Notes: generated by a model from the sequence alone, not told the origin. A stretch of DNA of 64,000 bases from Bdellovibrionales bacterium RIFCSPHIGHO2_01_FULL_40_29 (GCA_001771815.1 MEPU01000004.1:620001-684000), one strand, 5' to 3'. Shown: positions 26,153-34,712, numbered from the stretch's first letter. Made by a program: numbers and translations.

Positions 26153-26710
26153 CTAAGATTGCTCTTTTTTCCGATAGAAAGAAAGTATTTTGTCGCCATA
26201 ATCTTTAAAATCGTATCTCACCAATCGAGGATATTCAGCGTCAATTCTTTCTTGCTTTAAGGATTCAATAGCAATCAATGTACCTTGATCAAAGCATGAA
26301 CTGGAATCCAAAGCCAGCATCACATCGTGAGCCATCTTTTCAGTAAAGGGAGGATCTATCAGAATCAAATTATAGGGCTGTCCTGAAAATTGACTTAAGA
26401 AAGCAAGGACATCTTTTTTTTGAATCGAGTATTCTTCACGCAATACTTTAAGTGCTTCTAAATTTTTTGAAATAATTTGTAACGACTGTGGATTTTTTTC
26501 AACAAAATCCACATGATGAGCACCACGGGACAATGCCTCAATTCCAAGACTTCCAGTTCCTGCAAATAAATCCAAAACGCGGGCTTCATCGACATCATGC
26601 ATCCACTTATTAAATAGTGTTTCCTTAACTCGATCCATCGTCGGTCGAATATGAGATGCTTGAAACGAAGTCAAAACCCGCCCCTTATATTTACCCGCAA
26701 TGACTCTCAT
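26153..26710 (-). CDS. rsmD: 16S rRNA (guanine-966-N2)-methyltransferase
   Basis: 185 residues. Motifs of RsmD: MRVIAGKYKGR at the N terminus, IRPTMDRVKETLFN, VLDLFAGTGSLGIEAL (SAM) and the catalytic LILIDPPF. The enzyme methylates G966 of 16S rRNA. It overlaps the response-regulator stop by 4 bases and precedes coaD. Confidence 0.95.
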   Translation of the reverse strand: MRVIAGKYKGRVLTSFQASHIRPTMDRVKETLFNKWMHDVDEARVLDLFAGTGSLGIEALSRGAHHVDFVEKNPQSLQIISKNLEALKVLREEYSIQKKDVLAFLSQFSGQPYNLILIDPPFTEKMAHDVMLALDSSSCFDQGTLIAIESLKQERIDAEYPRLVRYDFKDYGDKILSFYRKKEQS

Positions 26711-27072
26711 GGCGCCCCCCTTGAGTCTGTTTTTAAAATGAGATTCACTGTTTCAAAAAGATTCTCAAACGGTTTTTTTATCACCAAGCGAATCCGTGGG
26801 TCCGACTTTAAATAATCAGCACTCAACTCAGGACCACTAAATGCTGAAATAATAAAAATAGGCAATTGCTGCAAGCATTCTTGAATAACATCGTAACCAC
26901 TTTTAACTGGCATAATAAGATCCAAAATCATCATATCAAAAGTACTTGTCGCCAAAAGGGCCAAAGCTTCAGCTCCATTCTCGGCCTCGACACAAACATG
27001 CCCCTGTCCCGCAAGAGCACGACTTAAAGATCTACGAATAAGAAGCTCATCATCCACTATAAGAATATTCAT
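26707..27072 (-). CDS. Single-domain response regulator (CheY-like)
   Basis: 121 residues, receiver domain only. ILIVDDELLIRRSL has the acidic pair; the phosphoacceptor is in MMILDLIMPVKSGYDV (D about 52); the Thr/Ser switch is in IFIISAFSG; the conserved Lys is in VIKKPFEN. It lacks an output domain, so it works by binding a partner, or as a phosphate relay. It overlaps the histidine kinase gene by 4 bases, which is almost certainly its partner. Confidence 0.92.
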   Translation of the reverse strand: MNILIVDDELLIRRSLSRALAGQGHVCVEAENGAEALALLATSTFDMMILDLIMPVKSGYDVIQECLQQLPIFIISAFSGPELSADYLKSDPRIRLVIKKPFENLFETVNLILKTDSRGAP

Positions 27073-28922
27073 ATCTTATTGAACACCAAATCTATTTGTA
27101 ATCCACTTTTGTAATTCGTATTCACTTGAATATCAGCATTCATACGATGCATCAGTTTTTTAGATAAGTACAAACCCAACCCAGTCCCTTCGCCAACTTT
27201 TTTTGTCGTAACAAATGGTGAAAACAAATTCTGTACATCAACAGAAAGTCCCGGACCAGAATCTTGAAATGAAAAGATTGTCTTATCCTTTTCGTCCACT
27301 TGAAAAACCTTGATGCTACCTGGGTTTTCCATCGCCTGACAGGCATTTTTGAGAATGTTAAATATCACTTGCTGCAATGCTGTTTGATCGGCACTAATCC
27401 GATCATTTTTCAAATCAATAAACATTCTATGGGGTCTTAATGCCGTTTTCAACAATGTTAGCGTGCTCTCTAAAACTTCTTTAAAAGACATTGGCGCCAA
27501 CTGTATTTCTGACTGTTGGCTGAACTGCAAAAGATTTTTGATGATCTTTTCACATCGCTCCGAAGCTTTTAAAATTTCTTGCAAATCAGCTTTAATCGCT
27601 GGCGTCAGATGCCCTTCTTTTTCTGAATTTAAAAGCAACTGAGTGTAAAGCTTTAACCCCGTCAGTGGATTATTTAACTCATGAGAAAGATGATTTCCTA
27701 AACGACCAACTGTCGCCATTTTTTCAGACTGAATCATTTTGGATTTTAATAAATCTAAATTTGTTAAATCTTCGTAAAACATAAAATAATAATTTTTCCC
27801 AGAATGAGAAAACTCAGAAGCGCTAACCCTGACTTTTTTTTGCGGAGTTAAATAAAAATCTGAAACACTTGGGCTGCGTATTGGACAATGCACACAGGGT
27901 TCGTCTCGATCCGCTAGAATTTTGTAACAAAAATTTTTAACGGATGTTTTTTTTAAATAATTTGACTGATGAATTACAAAATTTTCATCAATAACGTGGG
28001 TGTAGCCAGAGAATGATTTAAACGTGCGATCCCAACGCTCTATCAGCAAATGATACTCTTTTTCAATCAACCATCTGTCAAAATAAAGACTCAATGTAAA
28101 TAATCGCTCTTTAAAATAGCTTTGCAACTGAGGGCCCAGTAATTGCTGATCAATGGATTCTACAAAAAAGTATCCATTTCTGGAAAATTCAGTCAACTTC
28201 CAGCTCAGCATCTTTCCGACCGGCCGCCCTACCGCTGTCGCCAAGGATGATGTTTTTAATTCCGATTGGATATCCAGCTTGATGGTGTCATTTTTTTCAT
28301 GAATTCCATTGTAGGTAATCAATGATACGGTTTCGTTTAAATTTTCAAAACAAAAACCAATCTGGTAAGCGTAACCCATTCGCTTTATTTCTTTCCAAAT
28401 TAATTTTAAAATCTGTGATACAAAGTCGTCATTCAATGACTCAGAGCTGATGAAATCTAAAAAATAAAGCAAACTTTTTTCATTTAAATTTTTCTGCATC
28501 TCTTCGTGATTTGATTTTTCCAAAGACTCAAATTGAATTTTGCTCTCGGAGGCCAATTGTTCATTCAAAACCTCTAGCTCTTTCCGCTTTCGTTGAATTT
28601 CCTTAGTGACTACCAGAGCTTTATTTTGAAGACTGAGCTTCTCTTTGATCTCTTTTAGGTGAATTGAAATGCTATGCGTATCAGATGGCTTAACCACATG
28701 AAACGCCTGATTAAAACACATCTCCGAGATCGTCAGTTCATTCTGATCGGCAAGCAAAATGCGATATGAAGCATTTAAGATGTTCTTTTGTGATTTAAAA
28801 AAACTAGAATCTCCGATAAGCACGTCAACCAAACAACCACTTTCGGCGTCTTGAGCAGGAATAACCTCAAATTGATGACCATCAACTAGTGTTTTGTAGT
28901 CAGGCTGAACAAATACTTTCAC
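27069..28922 (-). CDS. Cytoplasmic sensor histidine kinase with pseudo-receiver, GAF-like and cysteine-bearing PAS regions
   Basis: 617 residues, no membrane helix. The N-terminal region (about 1-90) reads like a degenerate receiver (VDVLIGDSS in place of the phosphoacceptor strand, FHVVKPSD with the conserved Lys). A coiled coil (about 95-145) leads to a GAF-like domain (about 150-285), then a PAS domain (about 295-388) with CVHCP (C343, C346). HisKA has the H box LSHELNNPL (H414), and the ATPase has NILKNACQAM, FQDSGPGL and GEGTGLGLYLSKKLM. A cytoplasmic sensor of small molecules or redox state is likely. It overlaps its response regulator by 4 bases and lies 9 bases downstream of the TPR gene. 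Confidence 0.88.
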   Translation of the reverse strand: MKVFVQPDYKTLVDGHQFEVIPAQDAESGCLVDVLIGDSSFFKSQKNILNASYRILLADQNELTISEMCFNQAFHVVKPSDTHSISIHLKEIKEKLSLQNKALVVTKEIQRKRKELEVLNEQLASESKIQFESLEKSNHEEMQKNLNEKSLLYFLDFISSESLNDDFVSQILKLIWKEIKRMGYAYQIGFCFENLNETVSLITYNGIHEKNDTIKLDIQSELKTSSLATAVGRPVGKMLSWKLTEFSRNGYFFVESIDQQLLGPQLQSYFKERLFTLSLYFDRWLIEKEYHLLIERWDRTFKSFSGYTHVIDENFVIHQSNYLKKTSVKNFCYKILADRDEPCVHCPIRSPSVSDFYLTPQKKVRVSASEFSHSGKNYYFMFYEDLTNLDLLKSKMIQSEKMATVGRLGNHLSHELNNPLTGLKLYTQLLLNSEKEGHLTPAIKADLQEILKASERCEKIIKNLLQFSQQSEIQLAPMSFKEVLESTLTLLKTALRPHRMFIDLKNDRISADQTALQQVIFNILKNACQAMENPGSIKVFQVDEKDKTIFSFQDSGPGLSVDVQNLFSPFVTTKKVGEGTGLGLYLSKKLMHRMNADIQVNTNYKSGLQIDLVFNKI

Positions 28923-28931
28923 TCAACCATG

Positions 28932-29816
28932 CTAACATAAGTTTTGAGCTTCAAACATCGACTTTTTTATTTTTTTGAAAGATTGGCTCTCGGGCTCATT
29001 CAACAGAAGCTTTTCAATCTCTAGTTCTGCGATATCCCATTGTTTCACCTGACAAAGCATCTGAATATGACACAAACTTATATCTTCATCAAAACAGTAT
29101 TCGGCCAAGTAGAATCTAAGATGCTCAAATGTTGCCGTGACACGCTCAGATTTACGTTGAGTTGATCCCGCTAATAGTTTTAATGCTGCTGCATTATATG
29201 GATTCAGATCGATGGCTTTCTCAAGATTAGCCACATAAAGGTCTTCATCACCCATATCTTTGTGCATCATTGCCAAGCTAACCCAAGCCTGATCATTTCT
29301 AGGGTTTAGCTGAACCGCTTTTCTAAAGTAATCCAACGCACGTTCTTTATTATCACAATTCAGTAAGACAATACCTTGTGCCCAAAGTAAAAAATCATCT
29401 GCCTCGGACATCAAGGCACGTGTGATCACTTCCTGAGCTCCTTCAAAATCATTTTCTTCCAGAAAAATTTTAACCAATAATTTTGAAAGCACTTGCTCTT
29501 CAATGGTCGACAATGTCTGAGATTGCAACTCAAGTCCGACATCCAATGCATGATTGCGTTGATTGGCTCTGTAATAACATCGCATTAAACTGATTTTATC
29601 CTGCGTGCTGCCTCGCTGTCGAACAATCTCAGATTGAGTTTTTATTAAATTTGTAAAATCTTTAAGACCAGCTTGAGTTTCTGATAACAAAGTTAAGAAT
29701 TCAATATCCTTACTGTACTGCAATGAGAGCGATGAAAGATGACTAAGGGCTGCGTAATATTTTTTAGCACCCAAATGTTTCTGAACTTGACCAAAGGCGA
29801 AATTTTTTTGCGACAT
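28932..29816 (-). CDS. TPR-repeat protein
   Basis: 294 residues from the second of two adjacent ATGs, chosen because CGGAGGAC lies about 5 bases ahead of it. No signal peptide. Tandem TPR repeats run through the whole length; the clearest are EEQVLSKLLVKIFLEEN, LLWAQGIVLLNCDNKERALD and AWVSLAMMHKDMGDEDLYV. Such proteins are scaffolds. It heads an operon with the histidine kinase, response regulator, rsmD, coaD and the aminotransferase. A hairpin followed by seven T residues (29834-29856) lies directly before its ribosome site. Confidence 0.75.
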   Translation of the reverse strand: MSQKNFAFGQVQKHLGAKKYYAALSHLSSLSLQYSKDIEFLTLLSETQAGLKDFTNLIKTQSEIVRQRGSTQDKISLMRCYYRANQRNHALDVGLELQSQTLSTIEEQVLSKLLVKIFLEENDFEGAQEVITRALMSEADDFLLWAQGIVLLNCDNKERALDYFRKAVQLNPRNDQAWVSLAMMHKDMGDEDLYVANLEKAIDLNPYNAAALKLLAGSTQRKSERVTATFEHLRFYLAEYCFDEDISLCHIQMLCQVKQWDIAELEIEKLLLNEPESQSFKKIKKSMFEAQNLC

Positions 29817-29826
29817 CATGTCCTCC

Positions 29827-29856
29827 GAAAAAAATACAGATCATCCTGATCTGTAT
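29827..29856 (-). terminator. Hairpin with T-run just before the TPR-gene ribosome site
   Basis: On the minus strand ATACAGATCA (29856-29847), loop GGA, TGATCTGTAT (29843-29834), then a run of seven T residues ending at 29827. This has the shape of an intrinsic terminator and could end the flagellar operon above. It lies only 2 bases before the CGGAGG of the TPR gene, so it could also act as a leader attenuator. Confidence 0.55.
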
Positions 29857-29959
29857 ACTGAGATCTATTGATCTGCTCTTTCTAGACAAAGCAAGTGAGG
29901 TGCCATCGCCAAATGTGATAATTTTAATCTAACAAAAAATTGAAACACGTTTTTCGACA

Positions 29960-29983
29960 GGCCAGTCACTGAATTGACTGGCC
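29960..29983 (-). other. Hairpin after the fliT-like gene
   Basis: Perfect 9-base arms GGCCAGTCA (29960-29968) and TGACTGGCC (29975-29983) with a 6-base loop, 35 bases after the fliT-like stop on the minus strand. The downstream sequence (TGTCGAAAAACG) is not T-rich, so it may be an mRNA 3'-end stabiliser or a weak terminator. Confidence 0.45.
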
Positions 29984-30017
29984 ATTGCATAAAATGGAAA
30001 AAAATTCCTAGATATGA

Positions 30018-30422
30018 CTAGATACTATTCGACTTATATCCAGACAGAGCGCGTGTCCCTTTTTTGATATCTTGCAATTCACGAATAATCGCTGACTTGG
30101 CATCATCAATGAGTCCCAAAACCACTAGATCTTGATCAAGAATTCGCTTCACATAAAGCTCCTTAACCCGAAGGCACTCTTTGATCTCCAGTTTCTGAGT
30201 TGCATCAAAAATTCCAGTGACATCTTTGTGAAGCATGTGAGATTTGTTTATTTCCGCATCGACATATTTCAAAATTTTCAACAAATCTTCTCTTTGATTA
30301 TAAAATCTTTCAATGTCATCAAACATTCCTTGCTGCAACATATTAATTTGGCTCTCATTTAAAGAGTAAAACTTTTCTAGAAAGTGGTTTTTCTCATTGA
30401 GCAACTGTACTAAGCGAATCAT
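30018..30422 (-). CDS. FliT/FlgN-like flagellar chaperone candidate
   Basis: 134 residues, all-helical, no signal peptide, one cysteine. The gene starts one base-step after fliS (stop of fliS at 30423, this start at 30422), in the position where fliT commonly stands after fliD-fliS. The helical pattern (HFLEKFYSLNESQINMLQQ, then RFYNQREDLLKILK) fits a FliT/FlgN export chaperone, but sequence identity with known members is not clear by eye, so the name rests on context. Confidence 0.6.
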   Translation of the reverse strand: MIRLVQLLNEKNHFLEKFYSLNESQINMLQQGMFDDIERFYNQREDLLKILKYVDAEINKSHMLHKDVTGIFDATQKLEIKECLRVKELYVKRILDQDLVVLGLIDDAKSAIIRELQDIKKGTRALSGYKSNSI

Positions 30423-30818
30423 CTAGGCCCCCTTCTGTTCATTATCTTTTTTAATTTTTTCAATTGCTTGTTTCCATCCGTCATAAAGATTCTCTAAAAT
30501 CTTTATGTTTGATTTCAAAGGCTCAACATCACTTTTGATATTGGCTTTGGTGTACTGATCCATCATGAATAAATAGAGATCCTCTAACTGCTTCGATAGT
30601 TCGCCCCCAACTTTGTGGTCCAGCGTCGCATGAAGCTCCATGACGATGTCATATGCTTTCAATATATTCTTTCCCCTTTCGGCAATTTGTTTGTCTTCCA
30701 TTGCTTGAATAGCAATTTTTGTAAATTTAATAGCCGCTTCATAGAGCATAAGTAAAATTTGCTCTCGACTAGCAGTCAGAACGGACGCCTGTTTGTACTT
30801 TGCATATGGATTTGCCAT
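30423..30818 (-). CDS. fliS: Flagellin export chaperone FliS
   Basis: 131 residues. The family start NPYAKYKQASVLTASREQIL and MLYEAAIKFTKIAIQAMED are typical of FliS, as is the Asp/Glu-rich C-terminal helix. FliS binds the C terminus of flagellin in the cytoplasm and keeps it unfolded for export. It lies one base after fliD and one base before the fliT-like gene. Confidence 0.93.
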   Translation of the reverse strand: MANPYAKYKQASVLTASREQILLMLYEAAIKFTKIAIQAMEDKQIAERGKNILKAYDIVMELHATLDHKVGGELSKQLEDLYLFMMDQYTKANIKSDVEPLKSNIKILENLYDGWKQAIEKIKKDNEQKGA

Positions 30819-30819
30819 A

Positions 30820-32187
30820 TTATCCTCCTCCTCCTATTAATGTGGCCTGCGCAGCAGCACCTTGTGATTGTATTTTTGACATCGATTCTTCCATCTTTGC
30901 AAATTGACGACGCAACTGATCCTCGCGCTTTTCTAGACTTTTTTCTTTTTGTTCTATTCGCTTGTCCATCTGTGAGACACGATCTTGATACGATTTCTTT
31001 CGAGCAGAAACAGTTCCCACTTGAGGATCAATAATTGTTCCCAATTTTTTCTTCATGGCAGGTATAAAACCTTGATCAATCAAATTCCCACGCAAAAATT
31101 TAACCACTTGCTGAGGATCATTACTGACTAACTTTTTAAATTTATCCTGATTGAAGTTCAAAGTTCCATTTCGATTAAATTCCACACCAAGTTCAATAAT
31201 CCGACGAAACTGACTGTCTGTTTGCTGAACATCTTGAATAATCTGTCGCATACGACTCTCGGTCATTCGCAGCATACTGTCGCCACCCAATGGGCCAAGA
31301 CGCTGATTACCCTTAGCATCAGGAGACAATTTATTCTGACCTTGAATAAATCCCAATGCCGCATTATATGAATCCACAAATGATTTTAATTTTTCAGAAA
31401 TGATTTCAAAATTTTCACTGATATTTAAACGTATTGGCTGACCTGGCTTAGCTTGCTTCAAATCAATATTCACCCCAGGTATAAGATCTTTGATGACATT
31501 GCTTTCAGTTTCAAACTCATGGCCATCTAACTTAAACTTGGCATTCTGAGCTTTGTTCTCACCAACAAACTGAAAATCACGATGACCATCCAGCATATAA
31601 ACAATTGGAAATTCCACAGAGTGATCATCTCCTGTTTTTAATCCTGCAATTTCCAAACGATAACTGTCTTCTTTATCACTACGATCATTGACAACAACAG
31701 CCCGGATTCCAATTTCAGCATTATTAATGGATTCAGCGATTTTATCCAACGTGGAATTATCTTCATTGATATAGACTTCTTTTGGTCCTGTTTCTGTTTC
31801 GAATTTAATATAGCCCACGCCCATTGTGGTTTTATCTTTGTCAGGAAAACCATTTGTCACAACTGACGGTTTTCCTGCAAGCTGCAGCACTTCGATATTC
31901 CATTCGCCAGCCTCTGCAATCTCAGGATCTAGAGTTCCTTCGATAATATCTGGAAATCCTGACATAAACTTTTTATCAACAAAACCTTTGGCGCCCACAA
32001 TGACTCCAAGTGACTTATTGATCTCAGCAACTTTTGTTTCAAGATCTGTAACAAGCTTTACTTTGTCTTCAATTTTTGATTTATTTTCCTGCATGGTCTT
32101 AACGGGCATACGTTCAGCTTCGATCACTTGATCGACTAAGTTGGGCGGTAATCCGCTAGCTAAACCTGAAATTCGTATGCCTGCCAC
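30820..32187 (-). CDS. fliD: Flagellar hook-associated protein 2 (filament cap) FliD
   Basis: 455 residues from a GTG at 32187, with GGAGG 7 bases upstream. The N-terminal FliD_N domain opens GIRISGLASGLPPNLVDQVI; the C-terminal FliD_C domain includes LKSFVDSYNAALGFI and GNLIDQGFIP, and the terminal helical region ends in a coiled coil (about 395-440). FliD forms the filament cap that assembles exported flagellin. Operon order flaG-like, fliD, fliS, fliT-like. Confidence 0.93.
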   Translation of the reverse strand: MAGIRISGLASGLPPNLVDQVIEAERMPVKTMQENKSKIEDKVKLVTDLETKVAEINKSLGVIVGAKGFVDKKFMSGFPDIIEGTLDPEIAEAGEWNIEVLQLAGKPSVVTNGFPDKDKTTMGVGYIKFETETGPKEVYINEDNSTLDKIAESINNAEIGIRAVVVNDRSDKEDSYRLEIAGLKTGDDHSVEFPIVYMLDGHRDFQFVGENKAQNAKFKLDGHEFETESNVIKDLIPGVNIDLKQAKPGQPIRLNISENFEIISEKLKSFVDSYNAALGFIQGQNKLSPDAKGNQRLGPLGGDSMLRMTESRMRQIIQDVQQTDSQFRRIIELGVEFNRNGTLNFNQDKFKKLVSNDPQQVVKFLRGNLIDQGFIPAMKKKLGTIIDPQVGTVSARKKSYQDRVSQMDKRIEQKEKSLEKREDQLRRQFAKMEESMSKIQSQGAAAQATLIGGGG

Positions 32188-32297
32188 TTCTCATCCTCCA
32201 TGAATTGAAGTCGTTACAGAAATTATTATTTCAGATATTTGTTGAAAGTTGTGAGTCAATTGATTGGCTTAGACCACAGGCTGGTAGGCAAACTTTT

Positions 32298-32681
32298 CTA
32301 GGCAGTTCGTTTGAGTAACTGACCTTTGTTGGGGATCTGGTGAGTCGTATCAAAAACTTCCCACAGATCATACTCGGCAATCTTTCGAATAGAAGCTCCT
32401 GCTTGGTCTTTAACCCAGGCATACCGAATCTCTCCCTCGAGCACGACCTCGACCATCCAGTTCATATCTTTCATGAACTGTTTTTCCTTAAGAAGGGCTA
32501 CAGCACTCTGAAATTGCTCTTCAGTCATTTTTTCTTTGTGTTGCTTTTTGCTATAGAATTCTTGCCCATTGGCATCTTTTTCCGATGATGCTTCCGAAGA
32601 TTTAATAGGCTTTTCAACACTCGACACTTTGGGTGTCTGATTTGAAATAGGGGTGATGCCTAAAAAATTCTTGATATTCAT
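32298..32681 (-). CDS. FlaG-like protein
   Basis: 127 residues from the ATG at 32681; the longer frame begins with TTG at 32732 inside a terminator hairpin and is unlikely. The first 60 residues are polar and disordered. The C-terminal part MVEVVLEGEIRYAWVKDQAG then SIRKIAEYDLWEVF resembles the beta-hairpin and helix of FlaG (V-x-D-x-x-T-G-x-x-I-R-x-I-P). FlaG proteins affect filament length and lie between flagellin and fliD in many genomes, as here. A weak ribosome site makes the exact start uncertain. Confidence 0.6.
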   Translation of the reverse strand: MNIKNFLGITPISNQTPKVSSVEKPIKSSEASSEKDANGQEFYSKKQHKEKMTEEQFQSAVALLKEKQFMKDMNWMVEVVLEGEIRYAWVKDQAGASIRKIAEYDLWEVFDTTHQIPNKGQLLKRTA

Positions 32682-32732
32682 AGGCTCTTTATCGGTCTTT
32701 TCAATTTGAGACTTAAGCTTGTATTGAGACAA

Positions 32733-32766
32733 ATAAAAACGAAAGCCCAGTTACCTGGACTTTCGA
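32733..32766 (-). terminator. Terminator after the first flagellin gene
   Basis: On the minus strand CGAAAGTCCAG (32765-32755), loop of 4 bases, CTGGGCTTTCG (32750-32740), then TTTTTATTTG. One G-U wobble in an 11-base stem. It would end the flagellin transcript and separate it from the flaG-like/fliD operon. Confidence 0.75.
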
Positions 32767-32839
32767 AAGCGACTCAATATTTTTTTGGACTGAGCGGAGG
32801 TCCTCGCCCCGCCCAAAAAACCATTTTTTATTTTAAATA

Positions 32840-33673
32840 CTAACCAATTAACTTTAATGCTAATTGTGGCAACTGATTGGCTTGTGCCAAAGTTGACGTT
32901 GTACCTTGCAATAAGATGTTGTTACGAGCTAATTCAGAGCTAGAAGCTGCCACATCAGTATCACGGATACGAGAGTTAGCTGCATTCATATTCTCATTCA
33001 TAGTTCCAATTACATCTACAGTTGAAGTTAACCGATTTTGCAAAGCTCCTAAAGTGGCACGTGATCCATTGACATTTGATTGCGCTGAATCAAGAGCCGC
33101 TAAACCAGATCGAGCACCTTCTTTAGAACTAAAATCTAAATCTGCGATACCCAAAGTATTGGTTGTCACATCTGATACGGCTGCATCGTATGCAATCCAG
33201 TCAGTTGTTTCATTGGCTCCAACACCAATATGGATGTCATAAATTCCACCTGTACCATCCAATAACTTTCTAGAACCGAAAGTTGTTGAATCCGCGATAC
33301 GTTGAACTTCTGCTTTCATCGCATCAACTTCTTTTTGAATAAATCCACGTTCTTGATCTCCGATGGTGTCAGAACCCGCTTGGATCCCTAACTCACGGAC
33401 TCGAGTAATAATATTAGAAACTTCGCCCATACCTTGTTCTGCAGTTTGCAACATCGAAATACCATCATTCGCATTTCGTGAAGCCTGACTGTACGAACGA
33501 ATCTGAGCTTTTAAGTTTTCACTGATCGCTAAACCTGCCGCATCGTCGCCGGCTTTAGTGATGCGTGAACCAGTTGATAACTGCGACATGCTTTTTTGCA
33601 TTTCACGCGAGTTAGTAACCATGCTGCGCTGGGCATTCAATGATGCCACGTTAGTTGTAATTCTCATTCCCAT
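32840..33673 (-). CDS. fliC: Flagellin (copy 1)
   Basis: 277 residues from the ATG at 33673, which has GGAGGTCAAA directly ahead; the 33685 start would be inside that site. The N-terminal D0/D1 domain (GMRITTNVASLNAQRSMVTN, LSTGSRITKAGDDAAGLAIS) and the C-terminal D1/D0 (AANSRIRDTDVAASSSELA, LAQANQLPQLALKLIG) are complete, while the variable D2/D3 middle is almost absent, giving a short flagellin. The C-terminal LAQANQ..ALKLIG is the FliS-binding and export region. It is followed by a terminator and preceded by a FliA-type promoter and a long leader. Confidence 0.96.
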   Translation of the reverse strand: MGMRITTNVASLNAQRSMVTNSREMQKSMSQLSTGSRITKAGDDAAGLAISENLKAQIRSYSQASRNANDGISMLQTAEQGMGEVSNIITRVRELGIQAGSDTIGDQERGFIQKEVDAMKAEVQRIADSTTFGSRKLLDGTGGIYDIHIGVGANETTDWIAYDAAVSDVTTNTLGIADLDFSSKEGARSGLAALDSAQSNVNGSRATLGALQNRLTSTVDVIGTMNENMNAANSRIRDTDVAASSSELARNNILLQGTTSTLAQANQLPQLALKLIG

Positions 33674-33690
33674 TTTGACCTCCAAAAGTC

Positions 33691-33710
33691 GGTCACTTTC
33701 CTAAGTGACC
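33691..33710 (-). other. Leader hairpin directly before the flagellin-1 ribosome site
   Basis: Perfect 8-base arms GGTCACTT and AAGTGACC with a 4-base AGGA loop (minus-strand reading), ending 8 bases before GGAGG. It lies in the predicted 150-base leader and could stabilise the message or control translation. Confidence 0.6.
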
Positions 33711-33836
33711 TGTTATACACGTTGGTGACAGTCCACTTTCTGATCCCATGCCTGCGAACGAAATCTATTCAATAGTCACTTCAAATAGGTTTCTCAACTT
33801 GGTCTCGTCGAGTCTGTGTCGGTTGTTGTGATATAC

Positions 33837-33863
33837 CTTTCGGCTTGGTCGTGTTGCTCTTTA
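33837..33863 (-). promoter_or_regulatory. FliA (sigma-28) promoter of flagellin 1
   Basis: On the minus strand TAAA (33863-33860), exactly 15 bases, then GCCGAAAG (33844-33837). The consensus is TAAA-N15-GCCGATAA; the match is 4 of 4 and 7 of 8. Transcription would begin near 33830, leaving a leader of about 155 bases before the ATG. Confidence 0.75.
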
Positions 33864-34108
33864 GTCGCGTCCTGCAAAACTGGACTATCGTCCATGCCAA
33901 ACTGGACTAAGGTGTTGAAAAATAGACCTAAATCATGGGTTTTTCAGGACCAAAGGATAGGTATCCGAATGTCTAAGTCGGACTAGCTATGGACTAAATG
34001 ATGATGGACGCAAGTCTTCCTCGACGAATGACGAATCTAGTTTTTTCCCTCTGTAGAATGTGTGTTTTTGCAATGAAAAATGACGCAATTATTTTCGTAT
34101 AATAAAAA
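33864..34108. other. Upstream region of flagellin 1 with repeated GGACTA
   Basis: About 245 bases without a gene. GGACTA occurs four times on the plus strand (33882, 33904, 33980, 33991) and its near variant as TAGACC at 33923. All lie upstream of the FliA promoter on the minus strand. They may be a regulator site or chance; no other structure seen. Confidence 0.35.
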
Positions 34109-34136
34109 AAAGAGCGGCTAGTTATAGCCGCTCTTT
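34109..34136 (-). terminator. Intrinsic terminator of the secreted 133-residue protein gene
   Basis: Perfect 12-base arms AAAGAGCGGCTA and TAGCCGCTCTTT around a 4-base loop; in the minus-strand direction TTTTTTTATT follows the stem. It ends the gene at 34163-34564 and insulates the flagellin region. Confidence 0.88.
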
Positions 34137-34162
34137 ACAAAAAAATATCTTTAAAATAAATA

Positions 34163-34564
34163 CTACTGGATTTTGCGAAGAACAAATTTTGTAGGCTCAT
34201 CAACTAAACCTTCGATCATCACATCAACAACAGCACCTGCTGGAGATCGAACAGATTCAGGAGTCACCGGAGTGATATCTATCGTCACGTTAAGTTCTTC
34301 AAAAAAATCAACTGGGCATTTTACATTAGCAGCCAATATATTTCCAGTAACTGTAAAAACACCTTCGCAACCTGGCTCTGGCATTTCGAAATCTGGAGCT
34401 GATAATTTTAAATTTGCAGTTTGGTTTGCGCGAATCAATAATGTTGCAGTCACTTCGCCTGAATCAACATCAGTGGCTTTGTATAACCCTGGCTCAACAA
34501 CTTTATTAGCAGCACCAAAACTCAGCGATCCTAAAAGCATAAATAGAGCAAAAATCGATTTCAT
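34163..34564 (-). CDS. Small secreted protein of unknown function
   Basis: 133 residues. Signal peptide about 1-19 (MKSIFALFMLLGSLSFGAA), then a compact, probably all-beta domain with two cysteines (in EPGCEGVFTV and VKCPVDFFEE) that could form a disulfide. No lipobox. AAGGAGA precedes the ATG. It is a single-gene unit between two flagellin genes with its own terminator. I do not recognise the family; a periplasmic or secreted role is likely. Confidence 0.65.
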   Translation of the reverse strand: MKSIFALFMLLGSLSFGAANKVVEPGLYKATDVDSGEVTATLLIRANQTANLKLSAPDFEMPEPGCEGVFTVTGNILAANVKCPVDFFEELNVTIDITPVTPESVRSPAGAVVDVMIEGLVDEPTKFVLRKIQ

Positions 34565-34712
34565 GAAATCTCCTTCAATTTGTTTATTTGTGATAGCAAG
34601 GAATTAGCAAGAAGGGCCCTAAAACGCCAGAAATAATGGGTGAATTGCTCTAATTTGACAATTCTACAACGTTAAAATGATGAAGATTTAACAGGGTCGC
34701 CATAATAAAAAT
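34565..34712. other. Intergenic region upstream of the secreted protein gene
   Basis: 148 bases between the ATG at 34564 (minus) and the terminator of flagellin 2. It carries the ribosome site AAGGAGA and presumably the promoter; no clear consensus promoter seen. Confidence 0.35.

Noticed and set aside
32767..32839. Second terminator in the GC-rich stretch after flagellin 1
   Set aside because: GGAGGTCCTCG makes only imperfect short pairing; the clearer hairpin at 32740-32765 explains termination.
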